A DNA stretch of 64,000 nt from CBDFNN01 sp965250215. Lineage in GTDB: Bacteria > Bacteroidota > Rhodothermia > Rhodothermales > DATKEJ01. A program made the translations under genes and the position numbers. Positions 32,547-41,135 of the stretch are shown piece by piece; the stretch's first letter is position 1, and every line of letters begins with the position of its first letter. Below the pieces are notes generated by a model. The model worked only from the letters and a program-made list of their open reading frames with translations, did no database searches and was not told where the DNA came from. The DNA lies in assembly GCA_965250215.1 (NCBI GenBank), contig CBDFNN010000004.1:930001-994000 (forward strand). The letters run 5' to 3'.

Positions 32547-32630
32547 CTAGCGGATGACCAATTTGATTGCAGCCATGGAATCTACTTTCGAGAAGTAGAT
32601 TCCTGGTTCAAAATCGAGGTCTGATCTACG
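32547..32630 (-). pseudogene. relic of a type IX secretion C-terminal tail
   Basis: On the minus strand, between the ridA stop and the gyrA stop, one frame reads RSDLDFEPGIYFSKVDSM, then AAIKLVIR and stop TAG (32547-32549). PGIYFxKV...KLVI is the pattern of the end of a T9SS type A sorting domain. Nothing upstream in that frame continues it, as the region is occupied by ridA. I read it as the remains of a secreted-protein gene overwritten by ridA. Chance similarity cannot be excluded, and the same bases form the hairpin at 32577-32603. Confidence 0.45.
32577..32603. terminator. bidirectional hairpin between convergent gyrA and ridA
   Basis: GGAATCTACTT-TCGAG-AAGTAGATTCC is a perfect 11-base stem with a 5-base loop, 33 bases after the gyrA stop and 22 bases after the ridA stop. 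Position and symmetry suit termination from both sides, although no strong T-run follows in either direction. Confidence 0.55.
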
Positions 32631-32997
32631 CCGCAGCCGTGGCTTCCAGTTCAATCAGCGCACCATAGTGTAAATCCCGACTCGGCACAACGACCCTCGC
32701 TGGTTTGTGGCTAGCGAAGAATCCGGCATAGATTTCGTTCACCGTGCCCCACAATTCTACGTCCGGTAGGTAGATTCTAACACGAATCACCTTATTCTTT
32801 TCAGATCCTGCCATCTTGAGTATCTCTTGCATGTTTGTCAATACGAGCATGCATTGATCTTCAATTCCTTCAGGCATTTCGCCGGTATGAAGATCCTTTG
32901 GCAGAAGACCAGACAAGTAGAGCACTCCACCATGCTCAATACATGTCGAGTAGTGGCCTTTTGGTTGCGGGATATCTTCAAAATCTAGAATTTTCAT
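32626..32997 (-). CDS. ridA: RidA-family protein (reactive enamine/imine deaminase)
   Basis: The 123-residue protein has the YjgF/YER057c/UK114 pattern: GHYSTCIEHGGVLYLSGLLPKD (core GVLYLSGLLP), LTNMQEILKMAGS, VIRVRIYLPD, and the C-terminal PARVVVPSRDLHYGALIELEATA. The Arg of PxRxxV and the Glu of LIELEA belong to the substrate pocket; the usual PARxxV is kept. The family acts as homotrimers that hydrolyse 2-aminoacrylate-type intermediates; some members (Rid2-7) have other substrates. It is divergent from the APC permease gene and might serve the same amino acid, which is inference. Confidence 0.85.
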   Translation of the reverse strand: MKILDFEDIPQPKGHYSTCIEHGGVLYLSGLLPKDLHTGEMPEGIEDQCMLVLTNMQEILKMAGSEKNKVIRVRIYLPDVELWGTVNEIYAGFFASHKPARVVVPSRDLHYGALIELEATAAA

Positions 32998-33094
32998 AGC
33001 TGCAATTTAGTTTATAGGCACTGGCAAAGGGTTAGCGGACATGTCCATAGCTGTAAGATCATAATTTGAGAAGTGTGAACAAAAGGATATCCTA

Positions 33095-33127
33095 AACCAC
33101 GGACTACAAACCAATAACCACTAACTC
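33095..33127. repeat. degenerate heptamer array, AACCANN
   Basis: AACCA at 33095, 33109 and 33116, with AACTC at 33123, follow a 7-base period and end right before the TTG start of the permease gene. Same core as the arrays at 3548 and 43695. Confidence 0.6.
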
Positions 33128-33128
33128 A

Positions 33129-34451
33129 TTGTCACTAAAGCGCGAACTCTCCTTATTCGGCCTGACCATGATTGCCGTGGGTTCATGCATCGGCTCTGGA
33201 ATATTTTTGACGCCATCGCAGGTTGCCGGCCATTTGTCGTCTCCTTTGCTCATCCTGGCCGTTTGGGGCCTTGGCGGTCTCTATGCACTTAGTGGTTCGC
33301 TGACCTTCTCGGAGTTAGGCGGCATGTTCAAGAAAGCCGGAGGGATTTATCAGTATTTGAAAGAGGCCTATGGAGACCTCGCGGGTTTCTGGTATGGCTG
33401 GGCCTACTTCACCGTAATTAACTCTGGATCACTCGCGGCACTTTCCCTTGCCTTCGCCTACTACATTGCCTTCCTTTTCCCAATGGAGGAATCGAGTCAG
33501 ACCTGGGTAGCAGTTGCTGCACTTGTGGGCGTCACCGTCGTCAATATTTTCCGAGTCAAGCTTGTTGAGCTCTTTGCCGATCTTTTTACGGTGCTTAAAT
33601 TGGCCGGAATATTTATGGTGGTCGTGATTGGCGTCATGTTCGGGTCGACAGCGGAAATTAAAGGGAGCTTAATGGTCGCCAGCGAGACTTCTGGTACTTG
33701 GGGTGGATTCGGTTTGGCCATGATCGGTGTGATATTTTCTTATGGCGGTTGGCATCACGCCACTTTTTTGGCTGGGGAAGCAAAGGATCCAAATCGGAAT
33801 ATTCCGAGGGCGATGATCTACGCTGCAATCATCGTGACGATCACCTATATCCTGATCAACATCGCTTATATGATGCTGTTGAGCGTTCCAGAAATGGCGG
33901 CTTCCAATCGAGTTGCTGCCGATGCTCTTGAGTCGCTTTTCCCTTGGGGTTCAAAGATGATTGCTATTATCATCGCGATCTCGACTTTGGGTACTTGTCT
34001 CATCTATACGCTCTCAGCGCCGAGGATATATTTTGCCATGGCTGAGGATGGATTGTTCTTCAAGCGATTTGCTTGGATTCATCCCAAATACAATACGCCA
34101 GTGGTTTCGGTGATATTTCAGTCAGCTTGGGCGATCGCGCTAATTCTGATGTGGAAGACATTCGTTCGCGTCATCACTTATGTGACCTTTACGGATACAA
34201 TCTTGTTTACAGCTGCTGCTGCGGTCGTCATTGTTCTTCGATTCAAACGTCCAGACATCGAGCGGCCTGTCAAGGTTTTTGGCTATCCTATTCCGCCCTT
34301 GATCTACTTGACGGTTTCGATTCTCTTCATAGTGAACACCATTATTGAACGCCCTACGGAGGCCCTCGGAGCAGCTGGTTTGCTGGCATTGGGTCTACCG
34401 GTCTATCTCTATTTCAAGTCGAAGAAAGATGGCGAAGCGAAAGTCGACTAA
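33129..34451 (+). CDS. APC-superfamily amino acid permease
   Basis: The 440-residue protein has 12 predicted membrane helices. The N-terminus LSLFGLTMIAVGSCIGSGIFLTP (core AVGSCIGSGIF) has the GSGIF substrate-binding loop of helix 1. GGIYQYLKEAYG of helix 3 and the unwound segment YGGWHHATFLAGEAKDPNRNIPRAM (core YGGWHHATFLAGE) of helix 6 also fit LAT-type amino acid transporters and YfnA-like permeases. The start is TTG 33129; no ATG lies before helix 1, and the next one (33168) would delete half of it. The substrate cannot be told. The 3' end overlaps the GIY-YIG-like gene. Confidence 0.9.
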   Translation: MSLKRELSLFGLTMIAVGSCIGSGIFLTPSQVAGHLSSPLLILAVWGLGGLYALSGSLTFSELGGMFKKAGGIYQYLKEAYGDLAGFWYGWAYFTVINSGSLAALSLAFAYYIAFLFPMEESSQTWVAVAALVGVTVVNIFRVKLVELFADLFTVLKLAGIFMVVVIGVMFGSTAEIKGSLMVASETSGTWGGFGLAMIGVIFSYGGWHHATFLAGEAKDPNRNIPRAMIYAAIIVTITYILINIAYMMLLSVPEMAASNRVAADALESLFPWGSKMIAIIIAISTLGTCLIYTLSAPRIYFAMAEDGLFFKRFAWIHPKYNTPVVSVIFQSAWAIALILMWKTFVRVITYVTFTDTILFTAAAAVVIVLRFKRPDIERPVKVFGYPIPPLIYLTVSILFIVNTIIERPTEALGAAGLLALGLPVYLYFKSKKDGEAKVD

Positions 34452-34755
34452 TGTCTATGTCATTCAGTTGAGAAAGGAAGTTCTGCAACGACGGATATTT
34501 ATTGCGGCCAATCCAAAGTACAAAGAAGGCATGGCCTGTTTATACGTTGGCATGACAAGCCGGAAACCGATGCAGCGATTCGAGCAGCACCTCAATGGCT
34601 ACAAAGCCAATAAATATGCAAGAGATTTCGGCTTTAAACTCCGCACTGATCTCTTCGAGCATCTAAATCCGATGACCCGCAAAGACGCCGAAGAAATGGA
34701 GTATGATTTAGCTCGCGATTTGAAGAGGAGGGGATACGGGGTTTGGCAGAACTGA
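34429..34755 (+). CDS. small GIY-YIG-like protein
   Basis: This 108-residue basic protein from ATG 34429 overlaps the permease gene by 23 bases. VYVIQL (residues 9-14) stands where the GIY strand is expected, and LYVGMTSRKPMQRFEQHLNG (from residue 38) matches the YIG strand plus the Arg helix: YVGxT..P..RfxQH is the usual form. EEMEYDLARDLKRRGYGVWQN has the Glu and the terminal Asn/Trp region. A 16-residue insert separates the two strands. It may be an active small nuclease or a degenerate binding protein. The frame is open upstream to 34345, within the permease gene, but that part is not GIY-YIG-like. Confidence 0.65.
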   Translation: MAKRKSTNVYVIQLRKEVLQRRIFIAANPKYKEGMACLYVGMTSRKPMQRFEQHLNGYKANKYARDFGFKLRTDLFEHLNPMTRKDAEEMEYDLARDLKRRGYGVWQN

Positions 34756-35029
34756 CTGGTGAAAGACTGAGGCTTGATTAAAGAAAATCGATTCGTTGCA
34801 TTTGGATAGGGTCTCTGATGACTGTGCCATTTAACTGGGCACACAAAAGTCGAGGGTCTGATACGCTCATGTAATCAAATCAACGAGGAATAAATAGGAA
34901 AAGGACGAGAAAAGCAAAGCCGTTGAAAGATCGAGATTTGTATATTAGGACATATGCTTTTGTTCTTCTAAGAATCCTTTCATAGCATACTGACCCAATA
35001 TCACCCATCCATTAATTCTCATTATTCCC

Positions 35030-36457
35030 ATGAAGCGCAGCCTACTCTCACTAATGCTATTCGGACTTATGTTCGGAACAGCTTTTGCCCATGACGACCA
35101 CCTACTTATAACTGAGACAGTCTCCACCCTAACAGCAGCTGAATATATTGAGATCTACAATCCAACAGGGTCTCCGATCAGTTTAGCCAACTACTACTTA
35201 TCAGACGATGAAGACTACGCCCTGCTTCCCGGCGCCACTGGGGCTGGGCCTGCACCAATCATCGACAGTTTTGATTTCATTGTGCAATTTCCAGCCGGAG
35301 CCGTGATCTCCGACGGTGAAGTTGTGGTTATTGCATTTGATGGCGCCGGCTTTTTTCTCGCTTACGGTCTCTCAGCCAATTATGAAATAATTGGAACTGA
35401 CGGAACGCCAGATATGATTGCCACAAATGTAGGCTCTACGAGAGGCCTCACAAATAGTGGAGAAAATGTAGTTTTGTTCTTCTGGGATGGTGCAGGTGAT
35501 CTTGTACAAGACGTAGATATGACCAACATTGGCACACCATCAGCCGCCAACGACATCGGCAACAAAACCGGCGTCACAGTCGACGGCCCCGATGCTGACA
35601 CGACGCCATCTGCCTATGCGGCCGATGTTGTCACAATGCCTCAGCAATTGAGCGATCCTGGGAATGGTTTCTCTTCAAAACGGATTGCGCTGGAGGGTAC
35701 AAATGAAACATCTCTTGTTCCGATCGCCCAAGGCAATAGCTTTGGAGGTGGCAACGGTATCACGGGCGATGATGAGACAACAGAAAATATTTTAGTCACC
35801 TTTGACGGTACACAGTTCCGACCCTTTACGGCCCCTGACCCTGGCCATTTCCTCCCCAATCCCTTGCCGGTAGAACTCACCCATTTCGAGGCCCTGACTC
35901 AAGGTGGTGATGTGCTACTCCAATGGGCTACGTCGTCTGAGACGAACAACGCTGGTTTTGAAATTGAAGCAGCACAAGTCGTTGCCACGGCAGGCCAAGA
36001 AGACCTCGATGCCGAAGCATGGAAAGTCATTGGGTGGACAGAAGGCCAAGGCACAACTCAATCGGCTCAAAGCTACTCATTTGTCGCTGGAGGCCTCACG
36101 AGTGGCACCTTTCAGTTCCGGCTTAAGCAAATCGACTTTGACGGGGCCTTTGACTACAGTTCTAATGTTCAAGCTACGCTCGAGATGCCCGGTACTCACC
36201 AACTCGATGCTGCCTATCCGAATCCCTTTAACCCATCGACACAGTTTACTTTGACCGTAGCACAGGAGCAAAAGGTTAAGGTGGCCATTTTTGATGTCCA
36301 GGGCCGGCAAGTCAGCACCCTCTATGACGGTCTCCTGCCCGCCAACACGGCTACGAAATTCCAGTTCGATGCGAGCCTGTTGTCGAGTGGCATTTACCTG
36401 TACCGAGCCACCGGTTCATCCTTCGCTGAAACGCGACAGGTGATGCTAGTTAAATAA
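35030..36457 (+). CDS. lamin-tail-domain protein secreted by the type IX system
   Basis: The 475-residue protein has a signal peptide ending AFAH. A lamin-tail (LTD) Ig-like domain follows from about residue 25, with ITETVSTLTAAEYIEIYNPTG (core AEYIEIYNPTGSPISLANYYL). A beta-rich middle part contains the LPVELTHFEALTQGGDVLLQW block (core VELTHFEAL), common before T9SS tails. The C-terminal sorting domain (about residues 393-475) begins AYPNPFNPSTQFTL and ends RQVMLVK. It is exported through the outer membrane and anchored or released there. The PNPFNPST form is typical of Rhodothermota/Balneolota. No enzyme motif is visible; an adhesive or matrix role is likely. Confidence 0.88.
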   Translation: MKRSLLSLMLFGLMFGTAFAHDDHLLITETVSTLTAAEYIEIYNPTGSPISLANYYLSDDEDYALLPGATGAGPAPIIDSFDFIVQFPAGAVISDGEVVVIAFDGAGFFLAYGLSANYEIIGTDGTPDMIATNVGSTRGLTNSGENVVLFFWDGAGDLVQDVDMTNIGTPSAANDIGNKTGVTVDGPDADTTPSAYAADVVTMPQQLSDPGNGFSSKRIALEGTNETSLVPIAQGNSFGGGNGITGDDETTENILVTFDGTQFRPFTAPDPGHFLPNPLPVELTHFEALTQGGDVLLQWATSSETNNAGFEIEAAQVVATAGQEDLDAEAWKVIGWTEGQGTTQSAQSYSFVAGGLTSGTFQFRLKQIDFDGAFDYSSNVQATLEMPGTHQLDAAYPNPFNPSTQFTLTVAQEQKVKVAIFDVQGRQVSTLYDGLLPANTATKFQFDASLLSSGIYLYRATGSSFAETRQVMLVK

Positions 36458-36476
36458 GTCTTGGATGCGTCTGGCG

Positions 36477-36514
36477 AGCTAGTTATTCGAAACGATCTTG
36501 CTCGTTAACTAGCT
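36477..36514. terminator. hairpin between convergent genes
   Basis: AGCTAGTTA (36477-36485) pairs with TAACTAGCT (36506-36514), a 9-base stem around a 20-base loop, between the T9SS cargo gene and the dienelactone hydrolase gene. The right arm overlaps the last codons of the latter. Confidence 0.4.
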
Positions 36515-37429
36515 TCTTAGTTTTTCATCAAAGAAGTCGGTAGTCCGTTTCCAGGCCAATTTAGCCGAAGCCTCATCGTAGCGCGGCGTCGTATCGTTGT
36601 GGAAGCCATGATTGACTTCTGGATAGAAGTGGGCGACGTATTCCTTGTTATTCGCCTTCAATGCTGCCTCATATTCCAACCATCCTGCATTCACTCTTTT
36701 GTCCAGTCCTGCATAGTGAATCAGAAGGGGCGCATTGATTTTCGCTGTCTCTTCGTCGGATGGTTGCCCACCGTAGAAAGGAACAGCGGCCTTAAGTTCT
36801 GGCAGCTCGACGGCCATCAAATTTGAGATCCATCCCCCAAAGCAAAAGCCGACAACTCCCACTTTCCCATTGCAATTTGGATGGGCTTTCAGATACTCAA
36901 AGGCAGCCATAAAGTCTTGCAACATCTCGCGTCGATCTCGTTGGCGTTGCATAGTCCGACCTTCGTCATCCGTACCCGGGTATCCTCCTAGGGGCCAGAG
37001 GGCATCAGGACCAAGAGCTAAGAAGTTTGCTAAGCCTGCACGTCTGGTGACGTCTTCAATGTGCGGGTTCAATCCCCGGTTCTCATGGACAACAACCACA
37101 CCTGGTAGTTTGTCCTTATTTCCTTCGGGCTGAGAAAGTAAGCCACGGATGGTACCGCCACCTTTTGGAGAGTCGTACTCGATGTACTCGTCGTCGAGGC
37201 GAGGATCGTCCGCTCGAACTTGCTGCGCGACCGCGTACTTTGGAGCAAGGAAATCAAAGATAGCCACTGCGGTTAGTCCACCGACCGCGTACTTCGATAC
37301 CCCATCCATGAATTGGCGTCGATTAATATCACTGTGGACGTATTTGTCGAATAAGTCAAAGACTCCTTGGTCTAAGTCTTCATTTCTGATTTCTTTCATC
37401 GCTTTTCTATTTGTCGCTCCTTGATCCAA
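36509..37429 (-). CDS. exported dienelactone hydrolase-family protein
   Basis: The 306-residue alpha/beta hydrolase has a twin-arginine-like leader after an N-terminal tail: NRRQFMDGVSKYAVGGLTAVA (core RRQFM, residues 37-41), then hydrophobic residues to about 68. The nucleophile is Cys in GVVGFCFGGW, Asp lies in YAGLDKRVN and His in VNHGFHND, the Cys-Asp-His triad of dienelactone hydrolases. The VVVVHENRGLNPHIEDVTRR segment (core HENRGL) is also typical. The long leader suggests Tat export of a folded enzyme. The substrate is not necessarily an aromatic lactone, as many family members act on other esters. Confidence 0.85.
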   Translation of the reverse strand: MDQGATNRKAMKEIRNEDLDQGVFDLFDKYVHSDINRRQFMDGVSKYAVGGLTAVAIFDFLAPKYAVAQQVRADDPRLDDEYIEYDSPKGGGTIRGLLSQPEGNKDKLPGVVVVHENRGLNPHIEDVTRRAGLANFLALGPDALWPLGGYPGTDDEGRTMQRQRDRREMLQDFMAAFEYLKAHPNCNGKVGVVGFCFGGWISNLMAVELPELKAAVPFYGGQPSDEETAKINAPLLIHYAGLDKRVNAGWLEYEAALKANNKEYVAHFYPEVNHGFHNDTTPRYDEASAKLAWKRTTDFFDEKLRS

Positions 37430-37548
37430 GGAACTGACGGTGATGTTTAGAATGGCTAAACCAATCTAAGTAAAAAATAGTGGCAACTCGAGTCGATAAA
37501 GTGAGCTTCTTTACGAATGGCTTGAATCTGATCACGAACTGCATCTTT

Positions 37549-38682
37549 CTATAGCAGCCTATTCAGCACTGATAGGAGACGATCGACATCGGCCTCTGTA
37601 TTGTAGCCTTGAATTGAGATTCGCATATACCTGTCGCCATAAACCTCGACGATGGGTATCTCGATTTTATGGTTCTCGAAGAGCGTAGTATGCAGAGCAT
37701 CACCATCGATGCCTGCGGGGAGTTTATGGGCGCACATTTGGTAAAACCACCGGCCACTGTCGTCTGGTGCAATGGGTGGGTTGCCAGTCATTTCGATCAT
37801 AGCAGATCGGTACTTGAGAACAAGGCGGTGGCACTCTTTCTTGACGGATTCCCAATCGTGTTCTTCCAAGAATCGAATACAGGATCCGATGGCCAAATAC
37901 CTCGAAGGGTCGCTCGTTCCGGGATACTCCATTTCCTGAATGAATCTCGACTCTGGCAAGGAGTGATTCCCCCAGCCAACGGCGAGAGGTTCAAGATGAT
38001 GTTGCATATCTCGACGAGCATGCAGTACAGCGCAGCCCTTTGGTGCCATCATCCATTTGTGGGCATTGCCCGTGTAGAAGTCGGCACCGAGTTCACTAAG
38101 GTCTAAGGGGATTTGTCCTGGGACGTGGGCTCCATCGATTAGAGTAATAATTCCCCGTTCTTTGCACAGAGCGATCAACTCTTCAACAGGAAGGGTAAGG
38201 CCTGTGGAAGATGTCATGTGGCTGATGAAAAGCACCTTGGTGCGATCACTTACACCAGTCCAAATTTCCTCTACTACGCTTTCGACGCTCTCAACGGGAA
38301 GGGTTATAGGACGACGAACATAAACAGCACCTGTGCGCCTGCAGACCTTTTCCCATACACGATCACAGGCCCCATATTCGATATTGGTGGTAAGGATTTC
38401 ATCACCCTCCTTTAGATCAAGGGACTGTGCAACGATGTTCACGCCACCTGTTGCGTTCTGGACAAATACGATATCGTCCTTGTCACAGTTGAAATATTTT
38501 CCGATGTCTCTTCTCGCTTCATCGATATGGTGCTTGTATTTCCGAGTGAGAAAATCGACAGGTTCATATTCGAGCTTTCTCTGCCATCGTTGGTATTCTT
38601 CGAAGACTGGCTTTGGACATGCTCCAAAAGAGCCGTGATTCAGAAAGGTGATGTTCGGGTCGAGAAGGAAGTGGTCGAGCAT
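37549..38682 (-). CDS. class V PLP-dependent enzyme (isopenicillin-N epimerase-like)
   Basis: The 377-residue protein has the fold-type I pattern of the class V group: LNHGSFGACPKPVFEEYQ at the N-terminus (core NHGSFGACP, typical of IPN epimerase-like proteins), VQNATGGVN cofactor loop, LIDGAHVPGQ with the Asp-x-x-His that contacts PLP, and TGNAHKWMMAPKG with the Schiff-base lysine. Relatives include ergothioneine-pathway EgtE-like lyases, cysteine desulfurase-like proteins and epimerases. No ergothioneine gene is near, so the reaction stays open. It is divergent from the NAD(P)-binding protein gene. Confidence 0.85.
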   Translation of the reverse strand: MLDHFLLDPNITFLNHGSFGACPKPVFEEYQRWQRKLEYEPVDFLTRKYKHHIDEARRDIGKYFNCDKDDIVFVQNATGGVNIVAQSLDLKEGDEILTTNIEYGACDRVWEKVCRRTGAVYVRRPITLPVESVESVVEEIWTGVSDRTKVLFISHMTSSTGLTLPVEELIALCKERGIITLIDGAHVPGQIPLDLSELGADFYTGNAHKWMMAPKGCAVLHARRDMQHHLEPLAVGWGNHSLPESRFIQEMEYPGTSDPSRYLAIGSCIRFLEEHDWESVKKECHRLVLKYRSAMIEMTGNPPIAPDDSGRWFYQMCAHKLPAGIDGDALHTTLFENHKIEIPIVEVYGDRYMRISIQGYNTEADVDRLLSVLNRLL

Positions 38683-38685
38683 AAA

Positions 38686-38721
38686 TCAGAAGGTCAGAAA
38701 GTCAGAATTCAGATAGTCAGA
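38686..38721. repeat. degenerate octamer array, TCAGANNN x5
   Basis: TCAGA at 38686, 38694, 38702, 38709 and 38717 (spacing 8, 8, 7, 8), starting 3 bases upstream of the class V enzyme start codon. Confidence 0.7.
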
Positions 38722-38979
38722 GGAGAATATAGGACAGCTTAGGCATCTGCGGATGATTCTCAGGACCTCCGCATCTTAAAGGGCTCGTTCCGAGTTCTGC
38801 TTAAAGTGAGCGAAAGAATTCGTTGGGTGCCATGGCTTCCGCAGGTCGTGTGTCGATCTCTGTAGGCATGGAGCTGTAACTAATGTCGCGAAGTGATCGT
38901 TCTTTGGGTCCCCTTGGGCAAGGAAAGAAACGAATACAATATGTCGCTCGAAATCGGCTAAATAAGGAGTAGATATATA

Positions 38980-39702
38980 ATGAACATACTAGTTGTTGGA
39001 GCGACGGGAGCTACGGGACGATTGCTCGTCGACCAATTATTACAGCGCGAACATGACGTCAAAGCGATTGTCAGATCACCAGACAAGCTGACCGAAAGCA
39101 GTCGCAACCATCGGAAGTTGACGATAATTCAAGCCAGCCTCCTCGAGCTAAGTGAAACTGAGCTAGCTGAACATGTCGCGAATTGTCATGCGCTCGCCTC
39201 TTGCCTTGGCCACAACCTGACTTTCAGCGGCATTTATGGACAGCCACGGAGACTTGTGACAGATGCCATGAAACGCCTGAGTAAAGCAATCAAGGCAGCT
39301 CAGAGTAATGCGCCGACGAAAATTGTTCTAATGAACACTACGGGAAACATCAATCGAGATATTTCGGAGCCAATTTCCTTTGCCCAGAAATGTGTGATTA
39401 GTCTGCTTCGCCTTGTTTTGCCCCCGCATGTGGATAATGAACAGGCCGCAGACTTTCTGAGAATGGAAATCGGACAAAATGATCCTTTGATTCAATGGAC
39501 TGTGGTGCGACCAGACGGATTGATTGACGAAGACGAGCCCAGTAACTATGAGCTACATCCATCACCTATTCGCAGTGCCATTTTTGATGCGGGAAAAACC
39601 AGCCGAATAAACGTCGCCCATTTCATGGCTGAGCTTATTACGGATGATGGGCTTTGGCAGAAATGGGTCGGTCAAATGCCTGTGATATATAATGGGGGCT
39701 GA
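38980..39702 (+). CDS. NAD(P)H-binding SDR-like protein
   Basis: This 240-residue protein starts with a Rossmann strand MNILVVGATGATGRLL (GxxGxxG at residues 7-13), followed by AIVRSPDKL. It belongs to the atypical short-chain dehydrogenase group (NAD(P)H-binding, PF13460), which includes NmrA-like regulators and flavin or quinone reductases. WTVVRPDGLIDED stands at the usual RPG position. No catalytic YxxxK is seen. It is cytoplasmic. The stop codon TGA forms part of a short GGGGCTGA repeat. Confidence 0.85.
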   Translation: MNILVVGATGATGRLLVDQLLQREHDVKAIVRSPDKLTESSRNHRKLTIIQASLLELSETELAEHVANCHALASCLGHNLTFSGIYGQPRRLVTDAMKRLSKAIKAAQSNAPTKIVLMNTTGNINRDISEPISFAQKCVISLLRLVLPPHVDNEQAADFLRMEIGQNDPLIQWTVVRPDGLIDEDEPSNYELHPSPIRSAIFDAGKTSRINVAHFMAELITDDGLWQKWVGQMPVIYNGG

Positions 39703-39712
39703 GGGGTTGAGG
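39695..39712. repeat. two octamers GGGGCTGA / GGGGTTGA overlapping a stop codon
   Basis: The TGA stop codon at 39700-39702 is the end of the first unit. The unit is the same as that of the array at 15768-15815, which also shares its TGA with a stop codon. Confidence 0.6.
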
Positions 39713-39735
39713 AAAGGATCAAGTTATCTATTAAG

Positions 39736-39775
39736 AGGTATTAGCGGGTATATAAAGGTATTTACGGGTATAATT
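39736..39775 (+). promoter_or_regulatory. 20-base direct repeat upstream of the Fic gene
   Basis: AGGTATTAGCGGGTATATAA and AGGTATTTACGGGTATAATT stand directly head to tail, each with two GGTAT-like half-sites. They end 32 bases before the Fic ATG. The Fic protein has a C-terminal winged helix, so this could be its operator. Alternatively it is another short-period array of the type seen throughout this window. Confidence 0.45.
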
Positions 39776-39807
39776 CCTATTTCTCTTAGCTCTGTACCAT
39801 CTTTAAA

Positions 39808-40881
39808 ATGCAGGAAACGTCCCTTCGTCTAAATCCACAGGTCAATGACCTCCTAAAGGAGCTTGATGCCTTCAAGGATCAATGGGTGCTTCAAAAAGAG
39901 GGAAACCCGGATCGACTACTAAGTATGAAAAAGGTGGCCACGGTGGAAAGTGTTGCCTCTTCAACCCGAATCGAGGGTGTAAAACTAAGTGATCTTGAGG
40001 TGGAGACTTTGATGTCATCCACAAAAATGACATCCTTTGAGTCGAGAGACGAACAAGAGGTCATCGGTTATGCCGAGATCATGGATCTTGTCTATGAGTC
40101 CTGGCACGAGATCGATCTTTCCGAAAACCATATTTTGCAGCTTCACAATGTTCTGCTTAGATACAGCACCAAGGACGAGCATCATCGGGGAAGTTATAAA
40201 AAGCTGGAAAATCATGTCGTCGCCCATGACACGGAGGGAAAAGAGATCGGAATCTTATTTAGAACAGCGACGCCTTTAGAAACACCTAGAAAAACGACCG
40301 AACTGGTGGCTTGGTTTCTCCGTTCCGAGGAGGAAAAGCTACACCATCCTCTGATAGGCATCGGCATGTTTATCCCTCGCTTACTTACCATCCATCCCTT
40401 CCAAGATGGAAATGGCCTGCTTTCAAGAATATTAACAAATCTACTGCTGCTCCGTGCGGGCTACACCTACGTCCCATACAGTTCTTTCGAGCGGGTCATC
40501 GAGGATAACAAAGATCTCTATTATAGATCGCTTTGGAAAACGCGAGAGAGCCTAAAGACGAGCGATCCCGAATGGGACGACTGGATTCTCTTCTTTCTTC
40601 GGTCGATGAAAAAGCAGAAAGATGTCCTAGCCCTTCGACTGGGGATCCGAGATACTCAGGGATTGGATTCAGAAATGCATCCACTTTCTCAAGACATCCT
40701 GGAGCTTCTCCAAGTGAAAAAGAGAATCATGATGAAGGACATTGTTGCCTCGACAGGCGCCAACAAGAACACGATCAAAGTCCGACTCCGAGAACTCGTA
40801 AGAGATGGTTTTTTAGAAATGCATGGAAAGGTTAGGGGGACTTGGTACACGAGGAGACCCGACACGCAAACTCTCTTGTAA
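39808..40881 (+). CDS. Fic-domain protein adenylyltransferase with winged-helix domain
   Basis: The 357-residue protein has the Fic catalytic loop HPFQDGNGLLSR (residues 196-207), the complete HxFx(D/E)GNGxxxR form, so AMP transfer from ATP to a target hydroxyl is expected. The N-terminal SSTRIEG (Ser52, Glu56, Gly57) is the inhibitory helix motif (S/T)xxxE(G/N) of class II Fic proteins, which blocks ATP binding until relieved. The C-terminus (about 290-345) is a winged helix (LLQVKKRIMMKDIVASTGANKNTIKVRLREL, core DIVASTGANKNTIKVRL). No separate antitoxin gene is adjacent. It is probably cytoplasmic; the target is unknown. Confidence 0.92.
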   Translation: MQETSLRLNPQVNDLLKELDAFKDQWVLQKEGNPDRLLSMKKVATVESVASSTRIEGVKLSDLEVETLMSSTKMTSFESRDEQEVIGYAEIMDLVYESWHEIDLSENHILQLHNVLLRYSTKDEHHRGSYKKLENHVVAHDTEGKEIGILFRTATPLETPRKTTELVAWFLRSEEEKLHHPLIGIGMFIPRLLTIHPFQDGNGLLSRILTNLLLLRAGYTYVPYSSFERVIEDNKDLYYRSLWKTRESLKTSDPEWDDWILFFLRSMKKQKDVLALRLGIRDTQGLDSEMHPLSQDILELLQVKKRIMMKDIVASTGANKNTIKVRLRELVRDGFLEMHGKVRGTWYTRRPDTQTLL

Positions 40882-41135
40882 TAATACCGATAGGAATAAA
40901 GTGACGAACATAACAACAGCATGAGAGAATTGCATCAAATCGAATACCTGTTGTATTCAATTTCGATCGATCAACAACATAAATGTTAACAAAAGACGAC
41001 GATAGTGCTTTCCAAACTCAAGGACCTATAGTGTTATTATGAAGATCCATATATCCAAAGAGAATCTAGTATAGGACAAAAGGATATTAGAAGACCCGAA
41101 CATTAAAACTATGGATCTAACAAAATGAGAAAAGC

